Source: Mycobacterium paraense
Lineage (GTDB): Bacteria > Actinomycetota > Actinomycetes > Mycobacteriales > Mycobacteriaceae
Assembly: GCF_002101815.1 (NCBI RefSeq)
Contig: NZ_LQPM01000004.1
Coordinates: 16,834 to 80,833, forward strand
Length of the DNA stretch: 64,000 bases
Direction: 5' to 3'
A program made the position numbers and the translations under genes. Below are positions 52,018 through 60,749 of this stretch, piece by piece. Position 1 is the stretch's first letter, and each line of letters starts with the position of its first letter. The notes beneath the pieces were generated by a model. That model ran no database searches. It saw only the letters and a list, made by a program, of their open reading frames with translations, and was not told the origin of the DNA.

Positions 52018-52788
52018 ATGCATTTTGAGGCCAAGAAGGTCGTTGTTGTCGGCGGCAGCGCCGGCATCGGTCGGCAGGTCGCGATTGACATCGTCGATCA
52101 CCAGGGGAGCGCGGTAGTCGTCGGCCTGTCGAAAGACCGCGTCGACGACACCGTCGCTGAGCTGACAAGCCGGGGTGGCCAAGCCTGGGGTATCGCCGCC
52201 GAACTGACCGATCGCGCCGCCGTCGCGGATGTGCAACGCGCGCTGTCTGAGCAACACGCCGACGCGACACTGTTGGTGAACGCGGCCGGATTCTTCATCC
52301 CCAAGCCATTTCTCGAGTACGACACGCAGTTCTACGACTCGTACATGGAACTCAACTATGCCTTGTTCTTTCTGTCGCAGACCGTCGTTGCGGGCATGAT
52401 CGCTCGGGGTGAGGGCGGGGCAATCGTCAACATCGGGAGCATGTGGGCGCATCAGGCGATCGGCGTGACCCCATCGTGCGGACACTCGATGCAAAAAGCC
52501 GGGCTCCATGCGCTAACCCATAACCTGGCCATCGAGCTTGCCGGACATCAGATCCGTGTCAATGCGGTGGCACCGGCCGCCGTCAAGACCCCGGCTCTCG
52601 AGCGGTGGGTCCCTAAGCACGAGATCGACGCCACGCTCGATAAATTCGCGCCGTTTCATCCCTTGGGGCGCGTCGGAACCCCTGCCGACGTCGCCAATGC
52701 CGTGATGTATCTGCTCTCTGATGAGGCCAGCTGGGTCACCGGCGCGATTCTGAACGTCGACGGCGGCGTTATGGCCGGCCGGAATTAA
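52018..52788 (+). CDS. SDR family protein, copy 2, with His in place of catalytic Tyr
   Basis: A 256-residue SDR closely matching copy 1 at 22381-23151 from end to end, with the nucleotide loop [13 protein letters not shown] and the C-terminal [11 protein letters not shown]. The active site, however, reads [10 protein letters not shown]: codon CAC (His) stands where copy 1 has TAC (Tyr). Without the tyrosine, ordinary SDR reductase chemistry should be lost or strongly changed, although the Lys and Ser remain. It is headed by site 10 and followed after 34 bases by a cupin gene. Confidence 0.88.
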   Translation: MHFEAKKVVVVGGSAGIGRQVAIDIVDHQGSAVVVGLSKDRVDDTVAELTSRGGQAWGIAAELTDRAAVADVQRALSEQHADATLLVNAAGFFIPKPFLEYDTQFYDSYMELNYALFFLSQTVVAGMIARGEGGAIVNIGSMWAHQAIGVTPSCGHSMQKAGLHALTHNLAIELAGHQIRVNAVAPAAVKTPALERWVPKHEIDATLDKFAPFHPLGRVGTPADVANAVMYLLSDEASWVTGAILNVDGGVMAGRN

Positions 52789-52822
52789 CCCGGGGCAGAC
52801 GGCCGAGGAAGGAGAGACTGCA

Positions 52823-53353
52823 GTGACAATCGACATCTTGCGGCCGGGCGGCCCGCCCGCCAGATCTATCGGCCGCACCGAAGGCAAGTACGTGTTCAAT
52901 GGGACGGTCGGTGTCCGCCACATCGTCGACAAGGTTCAGGCGGAAGGGCGCTTCTCCGTCCTCGAGCATCCGATGTCACCGCGCGCCCTGGCCGCACCGC
53001 TCCATCGCCACCACAACGAAGACGAGTACAGCTGGATCATCGAGGGACGCGTGGGCGCCTTGCTCGGTGATGACGTGGTCTACGGCGGACCTGGCGATTT
53101 CATTTTCAAGCCACGAGGCCAATGGCACACATTCTGGAACGCGGGCGATGAGCCCGCCCGCATCCTTGAAATCATTTCCCCCGCAGGCTTTGAGCAGTTC
53201 TTCGACGAGCTCGCTGACCTCGGCGGTATAGACACGATTTCGACAGAGACCCTCGACGAACTCTGTGCGCGGTACGAACTGGAGATGGATGTCGACAGCG
53301 TCCCCGAGCTGTGCAAGCGCTTCGACCTGAAGTTCCCCGGTAAACCTATCTAG
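52823..53353 (+). CDS. Cupin-domain protein
   Basis: A 176-residue protein with one cupin domain. The metal motif is APLHRHHNEDEYSWIIEGRVGALLGDDVV, and the second is FKPRGQWHTFWNAGDEPARILEIISPAG. A helical C-terminal extension follows (ELADLGGIDTISTETLDELCARYELEMD). This arrangement resembles quercetin-dioxygenase-like cupins. The start is GTG 52823 after GGAAGGAGAG. It is the second gene under site 10, 49 bases before the NmrA-like gene. Confidence 0.8.
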   Translation: MTIDILRPGGPPARSIGRTEGKYVFNGTVGVRHIVDKVQAEGRFSVLEHPMSPRALAAPLHRHHNEDEYSWIIEGRVGALLGDDVVYGGPGDFIFKPRGQWHTFWNAGDEPARILEIISPAGFEQFFDELADLGGIDTISTETLDELCARYELEMDVDSVPELCKRFDLKFPGKPI

Positions 53354-53402
53354 GGCTCGGTGGGGCGGCAACCAGTCGAAAGGTTTCTCGGAAAGGTTCA
53401 GC

Positions 53403-54173
53403 ATGAAGATCGTAGTCATTGGTGGTCGCGGCCTGATCGGCTCGAAAGTGGCGGCCAAACTCAGCGCGCAGGGGCACGACGTGCTCGGCGCCTCACGCCG
53501 ATCGGGTGTCGATTCACTGACCGGTGAAGGCCTCGGCAACGCTGTCGCCGGCGCGGATGTCCTGGTCGACGTCGCCGATTCACCGTTGTTCGACGACGAA
53601 CCCGTGATGCACTTCTTCACGACCGCCACCACGAATCTTCTCGCTGCTGAACGGGAAGCCGGAGTCAAACACCATGTGGCGTTGTCGGTGGTGGGCGCCC
53701 AGATCATGCCAGACAGCGGCTACAACACCGCGAAAGCAGCTCAGGAAAACCTGATCAGGGATTCGGGGCGGCCTTATTCGATCGTTCGAGCGACTCCGTT
53801 CTACGAATTCGCGGTCGGCTTGGCCGATTCCGCAACAGAAGGAGACGTCGTCAGGCTGCCGCACGCGCTATTCCGTCCTATCGCCGCCGACGACGTCGCG
53901 ACCGCCGTGGCCCGCGTGGCCGTCGGGTCCCCGATCAATGGAGTGACGGAGATCGCCGGGCCCGAAGAAATGGGAATGGACGACTTTGTCCGCGCGGGCC
54001 TTGCCGCCACTGGCGATCCACGCCGGGTCGTGGCCGACGTTCGGGCGCCGTACTTCGGTGCCGTGATCGACGATCGCACTCTCGCACCCGACGAGAACGC
54101 CACGATCTTCAGCACGCGATACTCCGACTGGATCGCCGCGCACGCCAACCGCCGAGGGGCTTCACAACCGTAA
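53403..54173 (+). CDS. NmrA-like / atypical SDR NAD(P)-binding protein
   Basis: A 256-residue Rossmann-fold protein. It starts MKIVVIGGRGLIGSKVAAKLSAQGHDVLGASRR, with GGxGxIG as the nucleotide loop and RR as a likely NADP selector. GYNTAKAAQENLIRDSGRPYSIVRAT retains a Tyr-x-x-x-Lys, and VVGAQIMP follows the central strand. NmrA-like proteins either reduce substrates or sense the NADP/NADPH ratio. It is the third gene of the site 10 operon, 12 bases before the next gene. Confidence 0.82.
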   Translation: MKIVVIGGRGLIGSKVAAKLSAQGHDVLGASRRSGVDSLTGEGLGNAVAGADVLVDVADSPLFDDEPVMHFFTTATTNLLAAEREAGVKHHVALSVVGAQIMPDSGYNTAKAAQENLIRDSGRPYSIVRATPFYEFAVGLADSATEGDVVRLPHALFRPIAADDVATAVARVAVGSPINGVTEIAGPEEMGMDDFVRAGLAATGDPRRVVADVRAPYFGAVIDDRTLAPDENATIFSTRYSDWIAAHANRRGASQP

Positions 54174-54185
54174 GAGGGGTAACAA

Positions 54186-54596
54186 TTGTCGCAGGATCCG
54201 ACTGACTCCGAATCGGCCTCAACAATATCGGTGCTGCAGGAAGTGCCGTTACCGTCGCTTTCCGACGGTGCCCATGTGCTGACCGTTCTCATCAACCATC
54301 CGCCCGGCGCTCCTGGTTACCCGCCACATCGTCTTCCTGGCGGTCCGGGATTCGGTTACATGATCGCCGGTGAGATGCTGTTCGAGCTCGAGGGCGAAGC
54401 GCCACGCGTCCTCCGCGCCGGCGAGGCGTTCTGGGGACCCGGCGGCGACGTGATCCACTATCGGGACGCTAACAACCGCAACGACATTCCTTGCAGCTTC
54501 GTCCTCACACTCTTTTGTGCGCCCGGGCAACCGATGCTCCAGCAGGTCACCGAAGATGAGCTTGAGGAGCGAAAGGGACTGCGCCTCAACACTTGA
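54186..54596 (+). CDS. Small cupin-domain protein
   Basis: A 136-residue cupin. The first motif is PPGAPGYPPHRLPGGPGFGYMIAGEMLFELEGE with a single clear His; the second is RAGEAFWGPGGDVIHYRDANN. The metal-binding set is thinner than in the two other cupins of the region. The start is TTG 54186, six bases after AGAGGGG. It closes the site 10 operon; the next gene is convergent. Confidence 0.75.
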   Translation: MSQDPTDSESASTISVLQEVPLPSLSDGAHVLTVLINHPPGAPGYPPHRLPGGPGFGYMIAGEMLFELEGEAPRVLRAGEAFWGPGGDVIHYRDANNRNDIPCSFVLTLFCAPGQPMLQQVTEDELEERKGLRLNT

Positions 54597-54726
54597 CCGG
54601 CTCGGTCAGTAGCAGGAGCCGTGAGCGGTTCTGCGCTACCGCCTCGCCGACGTGGCCCAGCCACAGCGCGCTGGCCGGCGTCGATCGAGACGGCCATTGA
54701 ACGGCATTGATCTGCTAGCCGTGGTG

Positions 54727-56058
54727 TCACACGGTGACGGGTTTTGCCGCCAGGTGAGTGGAGAAGAACTGCATCGACAACTCGAACCAGTCGGTGGCGT
54801 GCCGCATCGCGCAGTGATCGTCGCCGGCGTACAGCTTGAGCAGTCCGCCCGGCGCGTGGGTGGCAATGTCAATCGAGTCCTGTGTGGCCAACAGGGTGTC
54901 GTCCTCGCCGTTGATGACGAGCAGGGGAGTGGTGATTTGCGCGTACTGGTCTTTTAGCGACAGTGCCTGGAGTTTGGTGAGCAGGTCGCGAGCGTTTTTC
55001 GCGCGCGTGGCCTTAGTCAGGGTCTGGATGAATATCTCAGGTGTGCCGAGATTGCGACCGACTTGGAAACTGTGGTCGCTGGGCGCACCGTTGGCGACAA
55101 CTGCGCGTAATCGTTTGTCGGCGCTGGCCATTCGGGTGGCCCAGTAACCGCCGAAGCTGACGCCGAGCATTCCGATGCGTTCGGCTTCGACGCGGGGATG
55201 TGTGGTCAGGTAGTCGATGACCGCGCGATACACCTCCCCGGCGGCAGGATCCAACGGTTGGCGGTAGCTGTAGGTGCCGGGCATCTCCATGCACAGCACT
55301 CCGAAGCCGCGGTGCCGGTAAGCCAAAGCGGGCAACAGAATTTCGGCCACAGTGCCCTCGAGGCCATTGCTGCACAGAATAGTCGGCAGCCGGTCGTGGC
55401 CGGCCGGAAACGCAACGGTAGCTCGCACAGTGTCGCCGCCGGGCACCGGGATGCTGACGTGCTCGATGACCCCGTCGGCGTGCGGCCCCAACGCTGAGGT
55501 GAGCACCTCGCACAGCCGCCGTGACACCGTATAGGCCCGCTGGCGCTTTGGGCTCCAGCCGGGCCAGGCTTCCGCGAACTTGTACGTAATGACCTTGATG
55601 AGCTCGTCGGTCGCTGTCACGGCCGCCGCTGCTTCGGGATGCTGGGCGATGATTCGTTTCGCGGCATCAGGAGGCGGCATGGCCCCGCGATCGGCGGCGA
55701 ATACCGCGGCAGGGGCCAGTGCTTGACCGAGCGCGTCGATGTCGACTCGTACTTCGGGGTCACTGAGCTCGTGGACGAGGGGTGCGCCGAGCGCCGCCAG
55801 CGCAGCGTCGGCGGCTTCCACGTGTTGATGCGCGATCTCGCCCCAATGCTCGGTCCACCGGGCTTCACTGAAGGAGCGGCACGCCCCGAGCTGGGCGGCG
55901 AAAACCTGCGGGTCGATTCCGCCCATATGGGTGAACCGGTCGACGAACAGCGCGGGCAGGAAGTACGCGGTACCCAGCCGCGCGGCGGCCGCCTCGGTGG
56001 ATCCGGTCAGGGCACAGCCAGTAATAAACAGCCGTCGCAGCAGTGAACGCGACCCCAT
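54727..56058 (-). CDS. FrsA-like alpha/beta hydrolase
   Basis: A 443-residue protein. The hydrolase half (about residues 200-443) has the nucleophile Ser in MLGVSFGGYW, the acid in VINGEDDTLL and the base His in AGDDHCAMRH. The N-terminal 190 residues form a helical region (FVDRFTHMGG, RWTEHWGEIAHQHVEAADAAL) seen in FrsA/DUF1100-type esterases of mycobacteria. It is divergent from the TetR gene, with two inverted repeats in the 83-base gap, and is therefore probably repressed by it. Substrate unknown. Confidence 0.8.
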   Translation of the reverse strand: MGSRSLLRRLFITGCALTGSTEAAAARLGTAYFLPALFVDRFTHMGGIDPQVFAAQLGACRSFSEARWTEHWGEIAHQHVEAADAALAALGAPLVHELSDPEVRVDIDALGQALAPAAVFAADRGAMPPPDAAKRIIAQHPEAAAAVTATDELIKVITYKFAEAWPGWSPKRQRAYTVSRRLCEVLTSALGPHADGVIEHVSIPVPGGDTVRATVAFPAGHDRLPTILCSNGLEGTVAEILLPALAYRHRGFGVLCMEMPGTYSYRQPLDPAAGEVYRAVIDYLTTHPRVEAERIGMLGVSFGGYWATRMASADKRLRAVVANGAPSDHSFQVGRNLGTPEIFIQTLTKATRAKNARDLLTKLQALSLKDQYAQITTPLLVINGEDDTLLATQDSIDIATHAPGGLLKLYAGDDHCAMRHATDWFELSMQFFSTHLAAKPVTV

Positions 56059-56069
56059 TGAGCCCCCTT

Positions 56070-56086
56070 ACGCAGAATCTCTGCGT
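56070..56086. promoter_or_regulatory. Candidate TetR operator, left copy
   Basis: ACGCAGA-ATC-TCTGCGT is a perfect 7-base inverted repeat with a 3-base centre. It starts 12 bases before the hydrolase start codon, in the divergent gap with the TetR gene. Confidence 0.65.
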
Positions 56087-56111
56087 TAACGCTAAGCGCA
56101 ACGTCCTGCTA

Positions 56112-56128
56112 ATGCAAATATTTTGCGT
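56112..56128. promoter_or_regulatory. Candidate TetR operator, right copy
   Basis: ATGCAAA-TAT-TTTGCGT repeats the design of the left copy (A-Y-GCA-R-A, 3 bases, T-Y-TGCGT) with one mismatch between its arms. It lies 14 bases before the GTG start of the TetR gene, so it would cover that promoter. Confidence 0.6.
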
Positions 56129-56141
56129 TTATGATGGCGGG

Positions 56142-56792
56142 GTGCCCGCGCCCTATACACCCCAACCGCGTCCCGGTGGCCGCTCGGCGCGGGTGCGCGC
56201 CGCCGTGCACGCGGCGACGCTGGACGTCATCCGGGAGTGCGGCATCGATAAGGTCAGTGTGCCCGAAGTGGCCCGGCGCTCAGCCGTGCACGACAGCTCG
56301 ATCTATCGACGTTGGGGCAGCCGGGAGAACTTGATCGCCGACACCCTCCTCGCACACAGCGAGCAGGTGATTCCCACCCCCGACACCGGTAGCTTGCGTG
56401 GCGATCTGGCCGCGTTCACCGCCGCGCTGTCCGCATACTTGTCAACCCCGTTGGGCCGCAGCCTGACTCGGACGATGGCATATGTCGTCGACAACGACGC
56501 CACCGCCGCGAGCCGTCGCGCGTTCTGGCACGCCCGCTACCACGCGGCCGCACCCATGATCCATCGCGCCCTCGAGCGCGGTGAGCTGGATCAAGACACC
56601 GACCCGGCGCTCGTGCTCGAAATGCTGATCGCGCCGGTGCATTTCCGGGTGCTGTCCACCCGTGAACCGCTCACAGCCGAGTTCGTGAGCCACGTCGTCG
56701 ACTTCGTCATGCGGGCGCTGACCGCCTCCGTGAGCGCGCACCACGGGGGTATGCAAGCGGTCGTTGGAAAAGAGCAGCAGGCGTATGGATGA
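56142..56792 (+). CDS. TetR family transcriptional regulator
   Basis: A 216-residue regulator from GTG 56142. The HTH is residues about 17-62 (AAVHAATLDVIRECGIDKVSVPEVARRSAVHDSSIYRRWGSRENLI). The C-terminal domain has ALERGELDQDTDPALVLEMLIAPVHFRVL, typical of the TetR_C_11/16 group. The longer frame to 56043 runs over the operator-like repeats and is unlikely. Its stop overlaps the next gene's start by eight bases, so the metallo-hydrolase is likely autoregulated with it. Confidence 0.87.
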   Translation: MPAPYTPQPRPGGRSARVRAAVHAATLDVIRECGIDKVSVPEVARRSAVHDSSIYRRWGSRENLIADTLLAHSEQVIPTPDTGSLRGDLAAFTAALSAYLSTPLGRSLTRTMAYVVDNDATAASRRAFWHARYHAAAPMIHRALERGELDQDTDPALVLEMLIAPVHFRVLSTREPLTAEFVSHVVDFVMRALTASVSAHHGGMQAVVGKEQQAYG

Positions 56793-57846
56793 CCAAGGTG
56801 AGCGCCTCAGCAACGCGAGCGGGCTGAGCCTGTTGGGTGAACCGGTCCGCTATTCCGGCGGACTGCATCAGCTCGCATCCGGTGTCTTCGCTTGGCTGCA
56901 ACCCAACGGCGGAATGGGCGAAGCCAACTGCGGATTAGTCGTCGGGACCAACGAATCGGCCGTCATTGACACTTGCTGGGATCACCGTCAGGCGCGGAGA
57001 TTCCTCGACGCCGCCGAAGGGCACATTTCTCGTGCACCGGTTCGGCACGTCATCAATACCCATTCCAACGGCGATCATTGGTGGGGCAATTCGGTGATGC
57101 CGCGAGACGCCACCATCATCTCCTCCCAGGCAAGCCGGGATGCGATGAACCGCGAATCGCCACGGGAATTGGCGTTGATCCAGAAGGCTCTCGCCGCCGG
57201 CAAGTGGCTGCCCGGCCCAATCGGCGCGGACTGCCGGTTTGGGGCCAAAAACTTCGCCCCCTACGAATTCAGCCGGGTGCGCCTGCGCTGGCCCGATCAA
57301 ACGTTCACCGGGACGCGAACTCTGTCGGTTGGATCGCTGTGTGTGGAGCTCATCGAGGTTGGACCCGCTCACACTCCCGGGGATCTTTTGGTGTACGTAC
57401 CTAGCGCGTCAGTGGTCTTTGCTGGTGACATCCTGTTCGTCGGCACCACGCCGATCATGTGGGATGGCCCGGTAGACAACTGGATCGCCGCGCTCGACAC
57501 CATCACCTCGCTGAATGCCAAGACCGTCGTGCCGGGACATGGTCCACCCGCCACGCCTGCTGATATCGCCACGCTGAGGCGTTACTGGAGCTGGCTGCAG
57601 GCCGAGGTCCCGGGACTACATGGACGCGGGTTAAGCGTCTACCGTGCGGCCGCCGAGCTGGTGAGCTCGCGCGAATTCCGCGAAAGTCCGTGGTCGGGTT
57701 GGCAGGGGCCGGAGGCCATCGTCGGCAACGTGGCCGCCATCTACCGCAACCTAGAGCAGCGCGGCGGCGATTTATCACCCTTGGCAACAGTGCAGGTGTT
57801 CCGCGGGATCGCTCGAATGGCGCGACAGTTAGGTCGTCTCGGCTAA
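56785..57846 (+). CDS. Metallo-beta-lactamase-fold hydrolase with a changed metal motif
   Basis: A 353-residue MBL-fold protein. The first metal motif reads NTHSNGDHWWGN, with Asn where HxHxDH has its second His. The other ligands look present: His in GPAHTPGD, Asp in FAGDILF and His in VPGHGPP. A C-terminal helical extension of about 100 residues follows. Mycobacterial members with THxNGDH occur, so the change is not unique, but it should alter one zinc site. ATG 56785 overlaps the tetR stop. The substrate is unknown; it may be linked to the divergent esterase. Confidence 0.82.
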   Translation: MDDQGERLSNASGLSLLGEPVRYSGGLHQLASGVFAWLQPNGGMGEANCGLVVGTNESAVIDTCWDHRQARRFLDAAEGHISRAPVRHVINTHSNGDHWWGNSVMPRDATIISSQASRDAMNRESPRELALIQKALAAGKWLPGPIGADCRFGAKNFAPYEFSRVRLRWPDQTFTGTRTLSVGSLCVELIEVGPAHTPGDLLVYVPSASVVFAGDILFVGTTPIMWDGPVDNWIAALDTITSLNAKTVVPGHGPPATPADIATLRRYWSWLQAEVPGLHGRGLSVYRAAAELVSSREFRESPWSGWQGPEAIVGNVAAIYRNLEQRGGDLSPLATVQVFRGIARMARQLGRLG

Positions 57847-58004
57847 ACGACGAACGATCGCGCGACGCTCGCAACCTCGAACGCGGGGACTGATCCGGGC
57901 AAGCCGAGACAGGCAGTGAATTCGAGATGACCCCGGAGTGACGGCTCGGCGTGCCGTCCGTGATTCGTCGCACCGATGTAACCGATACAGGCTATGAAAT
58001 TGCG

Positions 58005-58304
58005 GTGAGTAACCACCATGTGAACCTGACCCAGCGGGAAGCCTCGTTGATCGGCGAAAGTCATGCCGACGCTTTGGAACGCATGGACGAGGAGCAACTC
58101 AAGGAATTGCAGAGCCGGCTCAGGACCGCGCGGGAGAAGAACTTCAGCCTGCTGCGCCGGCAGGGTGCCGCACGAGTGGAGGCCAAAGGTGCGCGCGGCG
58201 CCGCCCAGCCGGCCAACGAACGACGCGCGGAAAAGGTGGAGGTATTCGACGAGGCGCTGGCTCGGGTGAACCAGCGCCTAGATTCCGTCCGCGACGCGCA
58301 GTAG
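58005..58304 (+). CDS. Small helical hypothetical protein
   Basis: A 99-residue charged protein, probably a coiled coil (DALERMDEEQLKELQSRLRTAREKNFSLLRRQ, ERRAEKVEVFDEALARVNQRLDSV). The start is GTG 58005; a GTG at 57951 would add a short leader. It starts 158 bases after the MBL gene. No family is recognised, but it does not look like a shadow because nothing else codes here. Confidence 0.55.
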   Translation: MSNHHVNLTQREASLIGESHADALERMDEEQLKELQSRLRTAREKNFSLLRRQGAARVEAKGARGAAQPANERRAEKVEVFDEALARVNQRLDSVRDAQ

Positions 58305-58406
58305 CGACCCGCCTCGGGGCGCTGGTCGGGTCGGTCCTCGATGTTTGTGCCGACCACCCACGGGTACGTCTCCGCATCGTCAAGACATGGTCAGGGAAGG
58401 ACAGCG

Positions 58407-58559
58407 ATGACCCGGCGCGGTGAGGATGACGCGACCAAGCACAGCGCGGACGACGCCGACTCCAAACCCGAGGATGGCAATCCGCCCGTCGTGCCCGAGC
58501 AGGGTGAGGGGCCGTTTCCGCCGGTGGCCGGCGAACCGCGACCACCCATCGGCAATTGA
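58407..58559 (+). CDS. Small acidic, Pro-rich hypothetical protein
   Basis: A 50-residue disordered protein (MTRRGEDDATKHSADDADSK, then VVPEQGEGPFPPVAGEPRPP). GGAAGG lies 9 bases before ATG 58407. It starts about 100 bases after the helical small gene. No family recognised. The following 294 bases up to the desaturase hold only its presumed promoter. Confidence 0.45.
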   Translation: MTRRGEDDATKHSADDADSKPEDGNPPVVPEQGEGPFPPVAGEPRPPIGN

Positions 58560-58853
58560 CATCTGTCGCGCCGACACGCCGTCGAGGCTGTCACCACTGC
58601 TGCTAACGGCCGCTAATCTTGTACAGAGCCGCCGCACATCTAGTCGCGCTACAACCGCCTAATCCACGGACCGCGTTGACGCGCAATCAATTTGGGTTGC
58701 CTCGCGGATTTAAGTATCAGGTATGTCCGTCACCGGGAAGGAACCGCGGGATAGCGCGCGTCGTTGACGCTGCAAGGACGCGGGCCGTTGGGGCACACGC
58801 GAATGGCATGTCAACGCTGAGGTCCGACACGAAGACACGAGGGGGAGCAACCT

Positions 58854-60215
58854 ATGGCGATCACTGACGTTCCGGCGTTCGCGCACCTGACCGACAGCGA
58901 CATCGACACTTTGGCCGTTGAGTTGGACGCGATCCGGCAGGACGTCGAGGATTCACTCGGGGAACGCGACGCCCGCTACATCCGCCGCACGATCGCCGCC
59001 CAACGTGTCCTGGATGTAGCCGGTCGGCTTTTGCTGGCGGGCAGCGCGAAACGTTCCGCGTGGTGGGCGGGGACCGTGACGCTCGGGCTGGCCAAAATCA
59101 TTGAGAACATGGAGATCGGTCATAACGTCATGCACGGCCAGTGGAACTGGATGAACGATCCCGAGATCCACTCCACGACCTGGGAGTGGGACATGAGTGC
59201 GGCGTCAAAACACTGGATTTCCGCCCACAACTTCCAGCACCACAAGTACACCAACATCCTCGGCATGGACGACGACGTGGGCTACTTCGTCCTGCGAGTT
59301 ACGCGCGACCAGCCGTGGGAGCGCTTCAACATCGGCAATCTGGTGTTCAATGCCTTGCTTGCGCTGGGGTTCGAGTGGGGAATCGGCTTGCAGACCGTCG
59401 ACTTCGAGAAGCTTCTGGAGGCGGGGCCGGAACGCGATATCGCCGCCGAGCGCACGCGGGAGTTCTTGCTCAAGGCCGGCCGGCAGGTGTTCAAGGACTA
59501 CGTCGCGTTCCCGGCGCTGACCTCGCTGTCGCCGGCGGCGACTTACAAATCGGGAGTCAAAGCCAACATGGCGGCCAACCTCATCCGCAACATCTGGGCC
59601 AACGCGGTGATCTTCTGTGGCCATTTCCCGGATGGCGCTGAAAAATTCACCAAGACGGACATGGTCGGCGAAACCAAGGGGCAGTGGTATTTGCGACAGA
59701 TGCTGGGCAGCGCCAACTTCGGAGCCGGACCGGTGCTGCGCTTCTTGAGCGGCAACCTGTGCTACCAGATCGAACACCATTTGTTTCCCGACCTGCCGAG
59801 CAACCGGCTCCATGAAGTGTCGGTGCGCGTGCGTGCGCTATGCGAGAAGTACGATCTGCCCTATACCACCGGCTCGTTTTCGAGGCAGTACGGCAAGACC
59901 TGGCGCACCATCGCCAAGCTGTCGCTGCCGAACAGGTACTTGCGCGACAGCGCCGACGACGCGCCGGAGACCCGCAGTGAGCGGATGTTCGCGCACCTCG
60001 AGCCCGGGTTCGCCGCGACGGACCGGGTCACTGGGCGCCGCCGCGGGCTCAAGACGGCGATCGCGGCTGTGCACGACTGGCGGGGCGCGCAGCCTCGTCG
60101 GCGATCGCCCGAATCGTGCTCGCGCGGCGATTACCCGGCCGCGTTGGGAAGGAGCGCCGGGCAGTTGCCCGCCGCGTCTGTCGCCAGTTCGAAGTGCCAC
60201 AGCTCGTTGGCGTAA
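58854..60215 (+). CDS. DesA3-like membrane fatty acid desaturase
   Basis: A 453-residue acyl desaturase. The three histidine boxes are GHNVMHGQ, AHNFQHHKYTN and YQIEHHLFPDLP, and the hydrophobic segments lie between them. The closest named relative by recall is DesA3 (Rv3229c), the stearoyl-CoA delta-9 desaturase, about 427 residues long. The last 28 residues here overlap the convergent VanY gene and look unlike the family (GRSAGQLPAASVASSKCHSSLA), so the natural stop may have been lost. ATG 58854 follows GGGGGAGC. An NAD(P)H reductase partner is not seen in the window. Confidence 0.9.
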   Translation: MAITDVPAFAHLTDSDIDTLAVELDAIRQDVEDSLGERDARYIRRTIAAQRVLDVAGRLLLAGSAKRSAWWAGTVTLGLAKIIENMEIGHNVMHGQWNWMNDPEIHSTTWEWDMSAASKHWISAHNFQHHKYTNILGMDDDVGYFVLRVTRDQPWERFNIGNLVFNALLALGFEWGIGLQTVDFEKLLEAGPERDIAAERTREFLLKAGRQVFKDYVAFPALTSLSPAATYKSGVKANMAANLIRNIWANAVIFCGHFPDGAEKFTKTDMVGETKGQWYLRQMLGSANFGAGPVLRFLSGNLCYQIEHHLFPDLPSNRLHEVSVRVRALCEKYDLPYTTGSFSRQYGKTWRTIAKLSLPNRYLRDSADDAPETRSERMFAHLEPGFAATDRVTGRRRGLKTAIAAVHDWRGAQPRRRSPESCSRGDYPAALGRSAGQLPAASVASSKCHSSLA

Positions 60216-60688
60216 ATCCGGCAGAGCCCGAAGCGAGCCCCGTTGGCGATGAGCCATTGGTCCGCGCCGGCACCCCCGACGTCGACGGCCTCGCCGGTGA
60301 CGTGCTTGGACATCGCCGGGGTCTGCACGTATTGCCGCGCCGCGGCGAGGCTGCCGTAGGTCTGCACAGCGTTGTCCAGCAGCCGCTGCTGAAACTCCGG
60401 AGAGCGCCAGCCCGAGGTGATGGTCATGGTTATGCCGTCCGCGGCGGCCGCGGTCGCGGCAGCCTGAACCGCTTTCAGCAGCGCCGGGTCGAGGCGCGCG
60501 ATCGCCGAGTATTGGACGTCGAACGGCGTGAGCGGGCCCCCGTTGGGCAGGGAACCGTCGCCGGGGTCGGCAGGAGGGGCCAAGGGAAGGCTGTGATCGG
60601 CAAGTGTGGTGGGCGGCGCCGGCGGATCAGACGGCGCGAGGAAGCTGAGCGCCGCGGCAATGGCGGCGGCCAACGCAACTGATCGCAT
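60131..60688 (-). CDS. VanY-type D-alanyl-D-alanine carboxypeptidase, exported
   Basis: A 185-residue protein with a signal peptide (MRSVALAAAIAAALSFLAPS) and a VanY/M15B peptidase domain. The zinc motif is SKHVTGEAVDVG (HxxxxxxD) and the last ligand is in ELWHFE. It also has TITSGWRSPEFQQRL, the usual start of the fold. It trims D-Ala from peptidoglycan stem peptides outside the membrane. It overlaps the convergent desaturase frame by 85 bases. The lysin-B-like esterase gene lies 61 bases upstream on the same strand, so both could be expressed together. Confidence 0.88.
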   Translation of the reverse strand: MRSVALAAAIAAALSFLAPSDPPAPPTTLADHSLPLAPPADPGDGSLPNGGPLTPFDVQYSAIARLDPALLKAVQAAATAAAADGITMTITSGWRSPEFQQRLLDNAVQTYGSLAAARQYVQTPAMSKHVTGEAVDVGGAGADQWLIANGARFGLCRIYANELWHFELATDAAGNCPALLPNAAG

Positions 60689-60749
60689 GCTCCCTCTCCT
60701 GGGTGTTTCCCTGACACTCTACCGATGGGACATCCGGGGGAGTGCGGCG

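Noticed and set aside
57920..57960. Possible eleventh GGGTGA element near 57930
   Set aside because: Only GGAGTGACGGCTCGG is present; no box A at the right distance.
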